Shown: positions 1 through 7,148, numbered from the stretch's first letter. The stretch: 9,074 nucleotides of DNA from CAYJAD01 sp964372165 (GCA_964372165.1 CAYJPT010000096.1:1-9074); one strand, 5' to 3'. Translations and numbers: made by a program. Notes: generated by a model not told the origin, from the letters alone.

Positions 1-67
1 TATGCTACAAGACTTACTATGAGAAAATATGGAGATTGTTTGTGTAGGAAAATTTGAAGATGAGTTT

Positions 68-1240
68 CTAATTGTTATTAGCAATTTGTTTCATGACTGC
101 TTTTGCAGTTAGCACTCCGTCATGAATATGGGCATTGGCAAGTAAAGGCATATCAAATACTTCAACTCCTTGAGCTGTGATACCTTCTATATCAATTCCA
201 CATGGATATAGTCCATGTTTTGTATCAACCAGTACTTTTTGCAAAAGATGTGGTGCTGGTAAGTCTCCGACATCTAGGCGAAGGGTTTGTAATAAAACCT
301 TAACGGCATCAGCTACAGTGAGAGTGCGCTGTTCTACATCGTGCCCTACATTTGGAATATAAAATTTAGGGCAGCGTGCTTCGGATATGGCTTTTCCTAC
401 GCCTTTAGGTAACAGGTTTGCCAGAACGCTTGTGTAAAAAGAGCCCATAGGATAGCAAATAGCATCGGCTGTACGAATATAGGTAGCAGCAGTCAAGTTC
501 ACTTTTGGTGTAATTTCATCATGGCTCAAGTGAAGAGAATTTTTTGAATGTTTTAATAGATAAAGTCGTTGTACTGGAATATGCGGTTCCGGTTGACCAT
601 AACCAGTAATACAATGTTGACCATAGATATGTGAACCATCGCACAGTTCAGCGGCTAGATGTAAGCTTTTTGCAGTTATAGGCATGACTATGCCTCTTAC
701 ATCTAACAGACGAGAAAATTGAGATAAAATTGGTGTCCATTGGCGTTTATGGTGCAAATAGCCTCCAGCTAATGCAATATTTCCAATGCAGGCAAGTCTT
801 GGGTCAAAATGTGTTGGCATTTTCTCCAAAAAATATCGTATATAAACTCGCAAAGGTTCTGCAAAAAGGCGTGGAATATCAGTCCATATTTCATGCTTTT
901 CTGCTGCTATATTGTACAATTTAAGTAGTAGATCTTCACGCTCACCAACTTCAGGAAGGCGCATTTCGCATAAATCAATCACAGCTTTGGGGACAATTTG
1001 GGGGTTAGCAAGTGCAAGCAATCTATTTCTTGCATCACCCACTGCTGGCATACCAAAAGCTGTGCGCAAAGTTGCAGATGATCCGCCTGAATCAAAAGGA
1101 GTAACCAGATGTACAGCATTATGTGTATATTTACACAGTGCCTGACTAAGTGACTTTAAGGCTGTGCCACCAGTAAAAAAAACAATACTTGGGCCTAATT
1201 TAGGATTATTAATTTCGGTAGGAGAATCATGGTAAGTCAT
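68..1240 (-). CDS. CofD/YvcK-superfamily protein, GAK-system CofD-like subgroup
   Basis: A 390-residue protein of the CofD/YvcK fold, whose known members are 2-phospho-L-lactate transferase (coenzyme F420 synthesis) and the UDP-sugar-binding YvcK/gluconeogenesis factor. Visible family landmarks are the N-terminal glycine-rich loop FFTGGTALKSL (21-31), the PFDSGGSSATLR segment (48-59), GMPAVGDARNRLLALA (63-78), a CIGNIALAGGYL helix (151-162), and the region 183-211 resembling YvcK's G-x-V-x-P-T...DG...GE..I block, here with GQ instead of GE. From memory, the long insert and C-terminal tail (about 325-390) and the YPMGSF motif (263-268) fit the database family called 'GAK system CofD-like', common in Desulfovibrio; no biochemical function is known to me. 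The ATG lies 14 bp inside the exonuclease gene, suggesting translational coupling; an AGG about nine bases upstream is a modest ribosome site. The stop is TAG. No signal peptide, so probably cytoplasmic. The superfamily is confident, the subgroup moderately so, and the substrate is unknown. Confidence 0.82.
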   Translation of the reverse strand: MTYHDSPTEINNPKLGPSIVFFTGGTALKSLSQALCKYTHNAVHLVTPFDSGGSSATLRTAFGMPAVGDARNRLLALANPQIVPKAVIDLCEMRLPEVGEREDLLLKLYNIAAEKHEIWTDIPRLFAEPLRVYIRYFLEKMPTHFDPRLACIGNIALAGGYLHHKRQWTPILSQFSRLLDVRGIVMPITAKSLHLAAELCDGSHIYGQHCITGYGQPEPHIPVQRLYLLKHSKNSLHLSHDEITPKVNLTAATYIRTADAICYPMGSFYTSVLANLLPKGVGKAISEARCPKFYIPNVGHDVEQRTLTVADAVKVLLQTLRLDVGDLPAPHLLQKVLVDTKHGLYPCGIDIEGITAQGVEVFDMPLLANAHIHDGVLTAKAVMKQIANNN

Positions 1241-1832
1241 TTACCATACCTAACTCTTTCATACGTAAAAAAACTTTTCGTCCTATCCAAGCATCAGTGG
1301 CAGCATAAGAAATTTGCCTTTGTGAAAGTTCATGCACATTCCAATTGGAACACTGCGGTCCCTTTGTTATACGATAGTCAAATAAATTGGCAGCAAGATT
1401 ACGTAAGCCTTTTGTTTCAAGTTTGTTTTTTGATGCTATGACACCAAGATCAACAATTCCCTGAGCTTTAAAAGGGTAAATTTTTTGCAATTCTCGTATA
1501 TCATCATGAATGCTAACGCCAACTTTTAGAATATTTGGATTGCTAAGTAAGTTCGCAAGATCGGCATTAAAAGGTATCCAAGTTAACTGGACCAAATAAA
1601 CAGTGGATTCTGATGCCAATTGAATTAAAGCAGGTGGGTTAAGTTTTCCTTTACGAAAAGATGGTTTAGTTTCGGTATCAAATCCAAGCACAATTTGTTG
1701 AGTTAAGTCTTCAAGTGCGCTTTGCAAGCTTTCCTCATCGCGAACAAGACGAACTTCGCCTTCATATCGTACGATAGGTAAGGAATTTATATCATCTTTT
1801 GAAAGTTTACGAGTATAATCGTGGCTTGGCAT
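1227..1832 (-). CDS. Single-domain DEDDy 3'-5' exonuclease (RNase D/WRN-exonuclease-like)
   Basis: A protein of about 201 residues consisting almost entirely of a 3'-5' exonuclease domain of the RNase D/WRN type. The DEDDy metal-binding motifs can be read: Exo I as D52-T-E54 inside GFDTETKP, Exo II around GVSIHDD (105-111), and Exo III as Y176-AAT-D180. The FRKGK...PALIQLA stretch (59-73) is typical of WRN-like single-domain members. There is no HRDC domain, so this is not full-length RNase D; RNA or DNA 3'-end trimming is inferred from the family and the substrate is unknown. I chose the ATG at 1832, 11 bp after mnmE ends. An in-frame TTG at 1859 would add nine residues and overlap mnmE by 16 bp, but it does not improve the match to the family. 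Neither start has a strong ribosome site, so coupling to mnmE translation is plausible. The stop lies inside the next gene. Confidence 0.85.
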   Translation of the reverse strand: MPSHDYTRKLSKDDINSLPIVRYEGEVRLVRDEESLQSALEDLTQQIVLGFDTETKPSFRKGKLNPPALIQLASESTVYLVQLTWIPFNADLANLLSNPNILKVGVSIHDDIRELQKIYPFKAQGIVDLGVIASKNKLETKGLRNLAANLFDYRITKGPQCSNWNVHELSQRQISYAATDAWIGRKVFLRMKELGMVNDLP

Positions 1833-1843
1833 AAAAATACTTT

Positions 1844-3232
1844 TTATTTTCCAATACAAAAAGTGGAAAATATCTTGTCTAACATTTCATCATTACTATC
1901 AAGACCAGTAATTTGCCCTAGTAAGCAAACTGCGCTATCAAGGCGCACTGAGCAAACATCATATGGCAAACCGTTTCCAATGTCAGCTGCTAAAATACTT
2001 AATTCAGCTGCTGCTTTTTGTAGCAAGCTGGCTTGGCGTATATTAGGCACTATTTCTGTTTCTTTAGGTTCACTTATATTGGCACGTAATAAAGTATTTT
2101 TTATTTGTGCACAAAGTTCATCTATACCATGTGCATTAGTCGCAGAGAGAACAACGCACTTATGTATATATTTATCCCATGGCTTAGGTAGACTGACATT
2201 AGGGTTAAGGTCACTCTTATTCCATACTATAATAGTATTATTCTTTGCAATTAATGCCTTATCTTCTTCAAGTAGTGTGCTTAAAGCATCACATCCTAGA
2301 GAGCCGTCAAGTACTAATAATACAATGTCGGCGACGGCAATTCGTTCTCGTCCGCGTTCAATACCTAAGGATTCTACTGTGTCTTCTGTTGCACGTAATC
2401 CAGCTGTATCAGTTAAGCAAACACTTAGGCCATCAATATTTATACGCTCTTCTAAAAAATCTCTTGTAGTTCCTGGGGTATCAGTCACCAAAGCTCGATT
2501 ATAACCTATTAAAGTATTAAGCAATGAAGATTTACCTGCATTAACAGCACCAGCTAAAGCTATAGTTGCTCCCTCTTGCCAGTGACGATAACGTTCATAA
2601 GTTTGTAATAACTTTTCAATAGCTTTGCGTATGTCGTGAATAATGCTAACAAACTCATCTGGGCTAAGGCATTCTACTTCATCATCTAAAAAATCTAAAG
2701 AAACATTCAAAGAAATTCTCAAATGTTCGAGATTTTCACGTAAAGTAAGAATGTATTTGCCTAGTAAGCCGTTTAGCTTATTAGAACCCAACTTTAATGC
2801 CGTAGGATTTTGAGCTGCAATCATTTCAGCAATAGCTTCAGCTTGCGTTAAATCCATTCTTCCATTAATAAAAGCTCTACGGGAAAATTCTCCATGTTCG
2901 GCAAGTCGTGCCCCGTGAGACACTAATGTCTCTAAAACAACTTGTAAAATCGCTTGTCCGCCATGGCAATGTAGCTCTGCCACATGTTCACCAGTAAAAG
3001 TTTTGGGTCCCGGCATGTATACAGCTAAAATATCATCAATTAATTGCCCTTGTTCATTAATAAATCTTCCTCTATGTAAAGTCCAAGGACGAAAATTTAC
3101 AAAGCCTGAAGAATTAGGCAAAAAAACTCTTGCTAAAATGTGTTTTGCATTCTTGCCTGAAATTCTAATAATACCAATGCCACCTGCACCAAACGGTGTT
3201 GCAATGGCAGTTATGGTATCGTCGTTAAACAT
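1844..3232 (-). CDS. mnmE: tRNA uridine-5-carboxymethylaminomethyl modification GTPase MnmE (TrmE)
   Basis: A 462-residue full-length MnmE, the GTPase that works with MnmG to modify the wobble uridine (U34) of certain tRNAs in the cytoplasm. The N-terminal formyl-tetrahydrofolate-binding and dimerisation domain (about 1-120) contains ELHCHGGQA (86-94). The helical domain is interrupted by a Ras-like G domain (about 222-385) with G1 GAVNAGKS (228-235), G2 GTTRD (254-258), G3 DTAG (275-278) and G4 NKSD (338-341). Glu287 and Arg280 align with E. coli Glu282 and Arg275, so GTP hydrolysis should be intact. The C-terminal CIGK (459-462) carries the invariant family cysteine. G1 has valine where many homologues have proline (GxPNAGKS), a conservative variant. 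The gene starts 14 bp after jag; no strong Shine-Dalgarno sequence is visible, so it probably depends on upstream translation. A long open frame on the opposite strand here is a coding shadow. Confidence 0.97.
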   Translation of the reverse strand: MFNDDTITAIATPFGAGGIGIIRISGKNAKHILARVFLPNSSGFVNFRPWTLHRGRFINEQGQLIDDILAVYMPGPKTFTGEHVAELHCHGGQAILQVVLETLVSHGARLAEHGEFSRRAFINGRMDLTQAEAIAEMIAAQNPTALKLGSNKLNGLLGKYILTLRENLEHLRISLNVSLDFLDDEVECLSPDEFVSIIHDIRKAIEKLLQTYERYRHWQEGATIALAGAVNAGKSSLLNTLIGYNRALVTDTPGTTRDFLEERINIDGLSVCLTDTAGLRATEDTVESLGIERGRERIAVADIVLLVLDGSLGCDALSTLLEEDKALIAKNNTIIVWNKSDLNPNVSLPKPWDKYIHKCVVLSATNAHGIDELCAQIKNTLLRANISEPKETEIVPNIRQASLLQKAAAELSILAADIGNGLPYDVCSVRLDSAVCLLGQITGLDSNDEMLDKIFSTFCIGK

Positions 3233-3246
3233 AGTTTAAGTTATGT

Positions 3247-4206
3247 CTATTGACCACGTTTACGCTGTATAATTACACGCTTAAGTGGTCCTTCACCAGA
3301 ACTACGTGTTACAAGGTCTGTACAATCTTGTAAAGTCATATGCACTATACGCCGATGGTATGATGATAAAGGACGAGTTGAGTGTGCTCTGCCAACGTTA
3401 CGCACACGCTCAGCTAAGTGCAAAACCAAATCTCTTAATTTATCATCTTGGCGTGTGCGATATTCTCCCGTATCTAATTGAATACGAACTGATGTTTGCA
3501 TTTGGCGTGAAATTACACGTGAAGCAATATACTGTAAAGATGACAATGTTTGGCCTTCACGCCCAATCAATAAACCTGAATCTTCACCGCAATCTATGCT
3601 TATGCATACTTTGGCATCATTAAAAGATATTTCTATGGGACTCATACCCACTATAGGCATAACTAAAGTACTGATAACATTAAAGCTAACTTCTTTTAAT
3701 TTATCTTTATCAAGTTGCTCAAAAGGAATAATTTTATTATCAATATCAAGCGAGCAGTCTTGTTCGTATTGCGTAAACTCATTTGTATCATGAGTTAATG
3801 GAACGACCGGCTCAAATTGATCTTGTTGTTCTTGATTCTGTTGCCGCTGCGCATTTGTTTTATGCGATTTTTTAGGCGCTGTTTGCTCATTTTTTTGCTT
3901 TGGTGCACGCTTTTGTTCACTAGATTTAGAAGGCTTGTCTTGATTACTAATTTCGGTTTCATTTTTTGATTTTGCTTGTTTCTCTTTTTTCTCTTGTTTT
4001 GTATATGCGCTATTTAATGGATTAGATAGCTGAACACGACGAGCACGAATAATTGCTTTGCGTGCACCAACAAGACCAAAAATGCCTGATTTAGAATCTT
4101 GAACAATATCAATCTCTAATTGTTCGCGCTGGGCGTCAAAATATGAACATGCTTCTGATATGGCATCGTCAAAATCTTTTCCGCTAAATTCTTTAAAGTT
4201 TTCCAT
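3247..4206 (-). CDS. jag: RNA-binding protein KhpB/Jag (Jag-N, KH and R3H domains)
   Basis: A 319-residue Jag/KhpB protein, a single-stranded nucleic-acid-binding factor almost always encoded next to yidC. The Jag-N domain (about 1-58) contains the typical SGIFGLVGARKA stretch (40-51). A long charged, glutamine- and lysine-rich low-complexity linker (about 65-135) has no predicted fold. The KH domain (about 165-240) has its GxxG loop as IGREGQT (214-220). The R3H domain (about 250-316) has the signature R285-x3-H289. In Gram-positive bacteria KhpB pairs with KhpA to bind RNA and influence division and envelope growth; its role in proteobacteria is less clear. The ATG at 4206 has AGGA at 4214-4217, seven bases away. 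It begins 43 bp after yidC ends and stops (TAG) 14 bp before mnmE, so it is probably co-transcribed with both. Confidence 0.95.
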   Translation of the reverse strand: MENFKEFSGKDFDDAISEACSYFDAQREQLEIDIVQDSKSGIFGLVGARKAIIRARRVQLSNPLNSAYTKQEKKEKQAKSKNETEISNQDKPSKSSEQKRAPKQKNEQTAPKKSHKTNAQRQQNQEQQDQFEPVVPLTHDTNEFTQYEQDCSLDIDNKIIPFEQLDKDKLKEVSFNVISTLVMPIVGMSPIEISFNDAKVCISIDCGEDSGLLIGREGQTLSSLQYIASRVISRQMQTSVRIQLDTGEYRTRQDDKLRDLVLHLAERVRNVGRAHSTRPLSSYHRRIVHMTLQDCTDLVTRSSGEGPLKRVIIQRKRGQ

Positions 4207-4249
4207 AATGTTATCCTATAAATAAATCTGCACAGTATCAAATTAATAT

Positions 4250-5941
4250 TTACGCCTTCTTGGTGCTACGTAGTAAGAGCCACTGTTGAAGTATGGAAAG
4301 CATATTACTAATTGTCCAGTATAGTGTCAGTCCAGAAGGTAGATTAAAGAAGAATATAACTAATACTAATGGCATATAGAGCATAATCTTTTGCTGAATT
4401 GGGTCACCCATAGGTGGACTCATTTTTTGCATAAAAAACATACTCATACCTGTTAAAATTGGTGTAATGTATAATGAGTCGGGTGCGGACAAGTCAGCAA
4501 GCCAAATTATATCGGTGCCGGGAAAATACTTGATGAATGAAGCACCACGTAATTCAACTGAAGAGGGCAATGCCTGTAAAAGACCAAAAAGAACAGGCAA
4601 TTGTATAAGCATTGGCCAACAACCACTAGCAGGGTTAATTTTGTAAGTGCGATACAAATCCATCATTTCTTGGTTTCTTGCCACACTGTCATCAGGATGC
4701 TTTTCACGTATGGCAGTCATCATGGGCTGTAGTTTACGCATTTTTGCCATTGATCTATAAGTTTTTGCTGTAAATGGCCAGAAAATAGCTTTAATACCAA
4801 TGGTTAATAATACGATTGCTATTCCCCAGTTATGCGCATAACTGTAGAAAAACTCTAAGCATGTAAGTAAAGCACCACCAACAATGCCAAACATACCAAG
4901 GTCAATGCTAGAAACTAAATTGTTCGGTGCTTGTGTGAGCATTGAGCGAATTTTCGGACCCAGCCAATAGGTTACAGTTTGACTGGCCTCTGACTTTGGT
5001 TGTACAATAATATCGCCTTGACCTAATATAAGTCTGTATACATCATTTTGAAATTGTGCTGCTATAATTACATTATTTGTATCGGCTGGGGCTATGGCTG
5101 ACATGAAATATGCACTCATAGCTGCACCCCAATTAATTGCACCTTGGGCATGTGCACCTATAGTCGCTAAAGTTTCTATGTCAGTTTCTTCCGTGTAGCT
5201 ACCATCAATCTCATAGCCAATACGCATTGTATCATAGTAAGTGCCTGTAGCATTTGAGGAATGTTCGGCTACTGTGAATGCAATACGTGCTGTGCGTGTT
5301 AAATCGTTTGGGTTACTTACACGTACTGTTTCACCAATTTGGTAAGTGTTAGCATAAAAAGTTAATTCGCGAATAACTTTTAATCCATCAACTTCGCCAA
5401 CAAATTGTAATGATGTTTTGCCTTCATCCAACTTTACGTCTTGGCCGGAAAATGTCCAAGTTCCGGTATTCCACGAGGCTTGCCCATTGACCAGAAGTCC
5501 AAGTGGTGCAAGGCTAGCTGTATTTTTATGTACAAGGTTTACTGGTTCAACTTGCTTAGGTACATCCTTTGGAAGAACCTCACCAAAAGGTATGCCAAAA
5601 AGAGTAATCCACGGCACAGTTTGCTTTTCAGCGGGATAGTTTTTAAGTTCAAAAGAACGTAGTGTTGCTCCAGCTGAATTAATTACTGCTTTATACAATG
5701 GTGTTTCAACTACAACATCCTTACCATTTGATTGTATTGGGGCTGGTATGCTTGTAATTGTGGAATTAAAATTTTCTTGCTTTGATGTTTCTTCACTTAC
5801 AGCAGCTTGTTGATTTGTTGCTTGTTGTTCAGCCACTACTTGTGGGTCTGGAGTGAGTCCTAGATGTTCGGCAATAAATGTCCAACCAACCATAACTAAT
5901 AGTGATAGAACAATTGCAATAATAAGATTTTTATTTTCCAT
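4250..5941 (-). CDS. yidC: Membrane protein insertase YidC (Oxa1 family, Gram-negative type)
   Basis: A 563-residue inner-membrane insertase that inserts and folds membrane proteins with or without SecYEG. An N-terminal transmembrane anchor (about 5-24) is followed by a Q/E/S-rich linker (about 31-70) and a large periplasmic beta-sandwich domain (about 72-340), which marks the diderm form. The conserved 60-kDa core follows: an amphipathic helix near 348-368, then membrane segments at about 372-390, 437-457, 485-503, 515-531 and 534-556, with a cytoplasmic helical hairpin around 393-432. Strongly conserved stretches include SMAKMRKLQP (397-406), SVELRGA (461-467), MFFMQKMSPP (501-510) and FNLPSGLTLYW (532-542). 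By alignment from memory, Lys384 occupies the place of the E. coli groove arginine (Arg366). The ATG lies 12 bp after yidD, with GAGG at 5947-5950 as ribosome site. Length is normal for Gram-negative YidC. Confidence 0.97.
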   Translation of the reverse strand: MENKNLIIAIVLSLLVMVGWTFIAEHLGLTPDPQVVAEQQATNQQAAVSEETSKQENFNSTITSIPAPIQSNGKDVVVETPLYKAVINSAGATLRSFELKNYPAEKQTVPWITLFGIPFGEVLPKDVPKQVEPVNLVHKNTASLAPLGLLVNGQASWNTGTWTFSGQDVKLDEGKTSLQFVGEVDGLKVIRELTFYANTYQIGETVRVSNPNDLTRTARIAFTVAEHSSNATGTYYDTMRIGYEIDGSYTEETDIETLATIGAHAQGAINWGAAMSAYFMSAIAPADTNNVIIAAQFQNDVYRLILGQGDIIVQPKSEASQTVTYWLGPKIRSMLTQAPNNLVSSIDLGMFGIVGGALLTCLEFFYSYAHNWGIAIVLLTIGIKAIFWPFTAKTYRSMAKMRKLQPMMTAIREKHPDDSVARNQEMMDLYRTYKINPASGCWPMLIQLPVLFGLLQALPSSVELRGASFIKYFPGTDIIWLADLSAPDSLYITPILTGMSMFFMQKMSPPMGDPIQQKIMLYMPLVLVIFFFNLPSGLTLYWTISNMLSILQQWLLLRSTKKA

Positions 5942-5953
5942 TACAGCCTCAAA

Positions 5954-6208
5954 TTAGAAGGTATTTTTGCGTGATGTTGCAGAGACGGGGGGCACAGGGT
6001 CAACGCCGCTTGCTGACCATGGATGGCAACGAGCTAATCGGCAAATTGTTAACCATGAGCCTCGTATAATGCCATGTAGCATAATTGCTTCTATGGCATA
6101 TACAGAGCAAGAAGGATAATAGCGACAAGAATTAGGCAAAAAAGGGGATACAACGTACCTATAAATATAAACAGGCATTAAAAAAATATGCCGTAATACA
6201 TTTTTCAC
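5954..6208 (-). CDS. yidD: Membrane protein insertion efficiency factor YidD
   Basis: An 84-residue YidD, a small membrane-associated protein thought to help YidC-dependent insertion at the inner membrane. The whole family signature is present: an N-terminal amphipathic or membrane-anchoring stretch (1-24), then CRYYPSCSVYAIEAI (28-42), an HGIIRGSWL segment (45-53), the cysteine-containing LARCHPW (58-64) and GVDPVP (68-73). The start is a GTG whose bases overlap the rnpA stop (GTGA, four-base overlap). A GGGGAGAG ribosome site at 6215-6222 supports this start, and the overlap suggests translational coupling. yidC follows after 12 bp. Length is usual for the family (about 70-90 residues). Confidence 0.95.
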   Translation of the reverse strand: MKNVLRHIFLMPVYIYRYVVSPFLPNSCRYYPSCSVYAIEAIMLHGIIRGSWLTICRLARCHPWSASGVDPVPPVSATSRKNTF

Positions 6209-6576
6209 GTTTGACTCTCCCCATAATATATGCGAGCAAGTTTACTCACAAGGGGCATTAAATCTGACTGTACAAGGCCCAAGCTTAGAGACTCATTTAT
6301 CAAATTTTTTTTTGGAATCACTACAATGTCAATTCCTTGTGGTAATGCATGCCCATGCAATCGAAAAAACTCTCGCAAAATGCGCTTTATTGCATTGCGA
6401 CGTACAGCATTGCCCATTTTCTTGCTTACAGTAAGTCCGACACGCCATTTATCATTTTGTTGTTTGCGCACAAATACTATAAAATACCGTGAAAAATATC
6501 GGCAATTCGCATCATAGCATTGTATAAACTCAGCTCGCCGACATATGCGCCGTGCGCGAGGCCATGCGTATCTCAT
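6205..6576 (-). CDS. rnpA: Ribonuclease P protein component
   Basis: A 123-residue RnpA, the basic protein subunit that joins the catalytic RNA of RNase P to remove 5' leaders from tRNA precursors. The family signature lies in WRVGLTVSKKMGNAVRRNAI (44-63) and continues through KRILREFF (64-71); it is the arginine-rich RNR motif that contacts RNase P RNA. The N-terminal RRAEFIQCY (13-21) and the C-terminal GIDIVVIPKK (81-90) also fit. The ATG at 6576 is preceded by AAGGA with unusually short spacing, so initiation may be weak, which suits a protein needed in small amounts beside abundant L34. It lies 73 bp after rpmH, beyond a hairpin, and overlaps yidD by four bases. Confidence 0.96.
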   Translation of the reverse strand: MRYAWPRARRICRRAEFIQCYDANCRYFSRYFIVFVRKQQNDKWRVGLTVSKKMGNAVRRNAIKRILREFFRLHGHALPQGIDIVVIPKKNLINESLSLGLVQSDLMPLVSKLARIYYGESQT

Positions 6577-6613
6577 TATCCTTGTTAAGCCTTATTCCTC
6601 ATCTCAAATAAAA

Positions 6614-6640
6614 TAATAGAAATATTAAGTGTTTCTATTA
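6614..6640 (-). promoter_or_regulatory. AT-stem hairpin with T-run between rpmH and rnpA (possible attenuator)
   Basis: A perfect nine-base inverted repeat, TAATAGAAA and TTTCTATTA (arms 6632-6640 and 6614-6622), encloses a nine-base loop. On the minus strand a TTTTATTT run follows at 6606-6613. It starts nine bases after the rpmH stop. The stem has only one G-C pair type in each arm and is therefore weak. I infer a leaky terminator or RNA-processing site that lowers rnpA and downstream transcript relative to rpmH. Chance occurrence in AT-rich DNA is possible. Confidence 0.45.
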
Positions 6641-6649
6641 AAATGGTCA

Positions 6650-6784
6650 TTAAGCACTAAGACGCTTACGGCCCTTAGCACGACGACGGCGAATTACTGC
6701 TCTTCCGCCAACAGTGGCCATACGCGCACGGAATCCATGACGACGTGCTCTCCTGATTTTACTTGGTTGATATGTTCTTTTCAT
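6650..6784 (-). CDS. rpmH: 50S ribosomal protein L34
   Basis: A 44-residue L34 of the large ribosomal subunit, read directly from the minus strand. It begins MKRTYQPSKIRRARRHGFR and continues with RARMATVGGRAVIRRRRAKG before ending KRLSA, which matches the family from end to end. The composition is extremely arginine/lysine-rich, as expected. A clear ribosome site, AAGGAG at 6793-6798, lies about eight bases before the ATG. It is the first gene of the run rpmH-rnpA-yidD-yidC-jag-mnmE, the usual bacterial arrangement. In many bacteria dnaA and oriC lie upstream of rpmH, but here a porin does. Confidence 0.98.
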   Translation of the reverse strand: MKRTYQPSKIRRARRHGFRARMATVGGRAVIRRRRAKGRKRLSA

Positions 6785-6792
6785 GTGTAATT

Positions 6793-6798
6793 CTCCTT
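6793..6798 (-). promoter_or_regulatory. Ribosome binding site of rpmH
   Basis: AAGGAG on the minus strand, about eight bases before the rpmH ATG. It is the best-matched ribosome site in the operon and fits the high expression expected of L34. Confidence 0.8.
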
Positions 6799-6817
6799 CA
6801 AATAATAAGAACAGTGA

Positions 6818-6846
6818 TGTCTACACCGATTTTTTAATGTCGTCAA
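6818..6846 (-). promoter_or_regulatory. Candidate sigma-70-type promoter for the rpmH operon
   Basis: On the minus strand, TTGACG (6841-6846, five of six to the -35 consensus) and TAGACA (6818-6823, three of six to the -10 consensus) are separated by exactly 17 bases. Transcription would begin near 6810, giving a leader of about 26 bases before rpmH. The -35 is good, the -10 poor. It is the best-placed candidate I found in this gap. Confidence 0.45.
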
Positions 6847-7113
6847 GCTTTCTCTAGCGTACAGTTTCATATAAATGCGTAAATTCTATTGTAGAGTAGG
6901 CTGAAAAAAATTTATTATTGCACTTGTGATTTTCTGTCGTAAAAAACAAATTCAATGTTTTCTATATAATTAAGCATGTTACATAAAGTTATCAAGTTGA
7001 CATTAAGAAATTAATTGTGTGACCAAGTGTTTTCACCTTTGCACTTATAAAGTTTTTAAAATAATTATATCTGAGTGAAAAAAAATGAACACTGGTATGA
7101 TTTTTTTTATTCT

Positions 7114-7148
7114 AACAAAAAAGGGCAACTCTGATAAGAGTTACCCTT
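7114..7148 (-). terminator. Intrinsic terminator of the porin gene
   Basis: On the minus strand a 12-base-pair stem (arms 7137-7148 and 7121-7132) with a four-base loop (7133-7136) contains a single G-U wobble and is followed by a T-rich tail at 7114-7120. It begins 23 bases after the porin stop. Strong stem, tight loop and T-run in the right orientation make this a confident Rho-independent terminator, so the porin is probably a single-gene transcript separated from rpmH. Confidence 0.9.

Larger units (their letters stand above)
6785..7113 (-). other. AT-rich intergenic region between porin and rpmH
   Basis: This stretch of about 330 bases holds the rpmH ribosome site and candidate promoter at its left end and the end of the porin terminator's T-run at its right. 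In between (6847-7100) I see strongly AT-rich sequence, only short chance palindromes, no credible open frame and no tRNA or riboswitch-like structure. I looked for DnaA boxes because rpmH often neighbours the replication origin, and found none that match well. Confidence 0.6.

Noticed and set aside
1..67. Tail of a convergent plus-strand gene or start of another operon gene left of the CofD-like gene.
   Set aside because: Plus-strand frames close within 20-57 bases with unrecognisable peptides, and no minus-strand ATG or GTG start occurs here. Too short to support a call.
1833..1859. An extended exonuclease start at TTG 1859.
   Set aside because: It overlaps mnmE, uses a rare start codon and adds residues without family similarity; the ATG at 1832 fits better, though neither has a strong ribosome site.
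1821..2504. A 227-codon open frame on the plus strand.
   Set aside because: It lies antisense to mnmE, whose GTPase motifs and C-terminal CIGK leave no doubt. Its serine-rich translation is typical of a shadow frame.
6785..7113. Replication origin next to rpmH.
   Set aside because: I searched both strands by eye for TTWTNCACA-type DnaA boxes and found no good match or cluster; AT-richness alone is not evidence.
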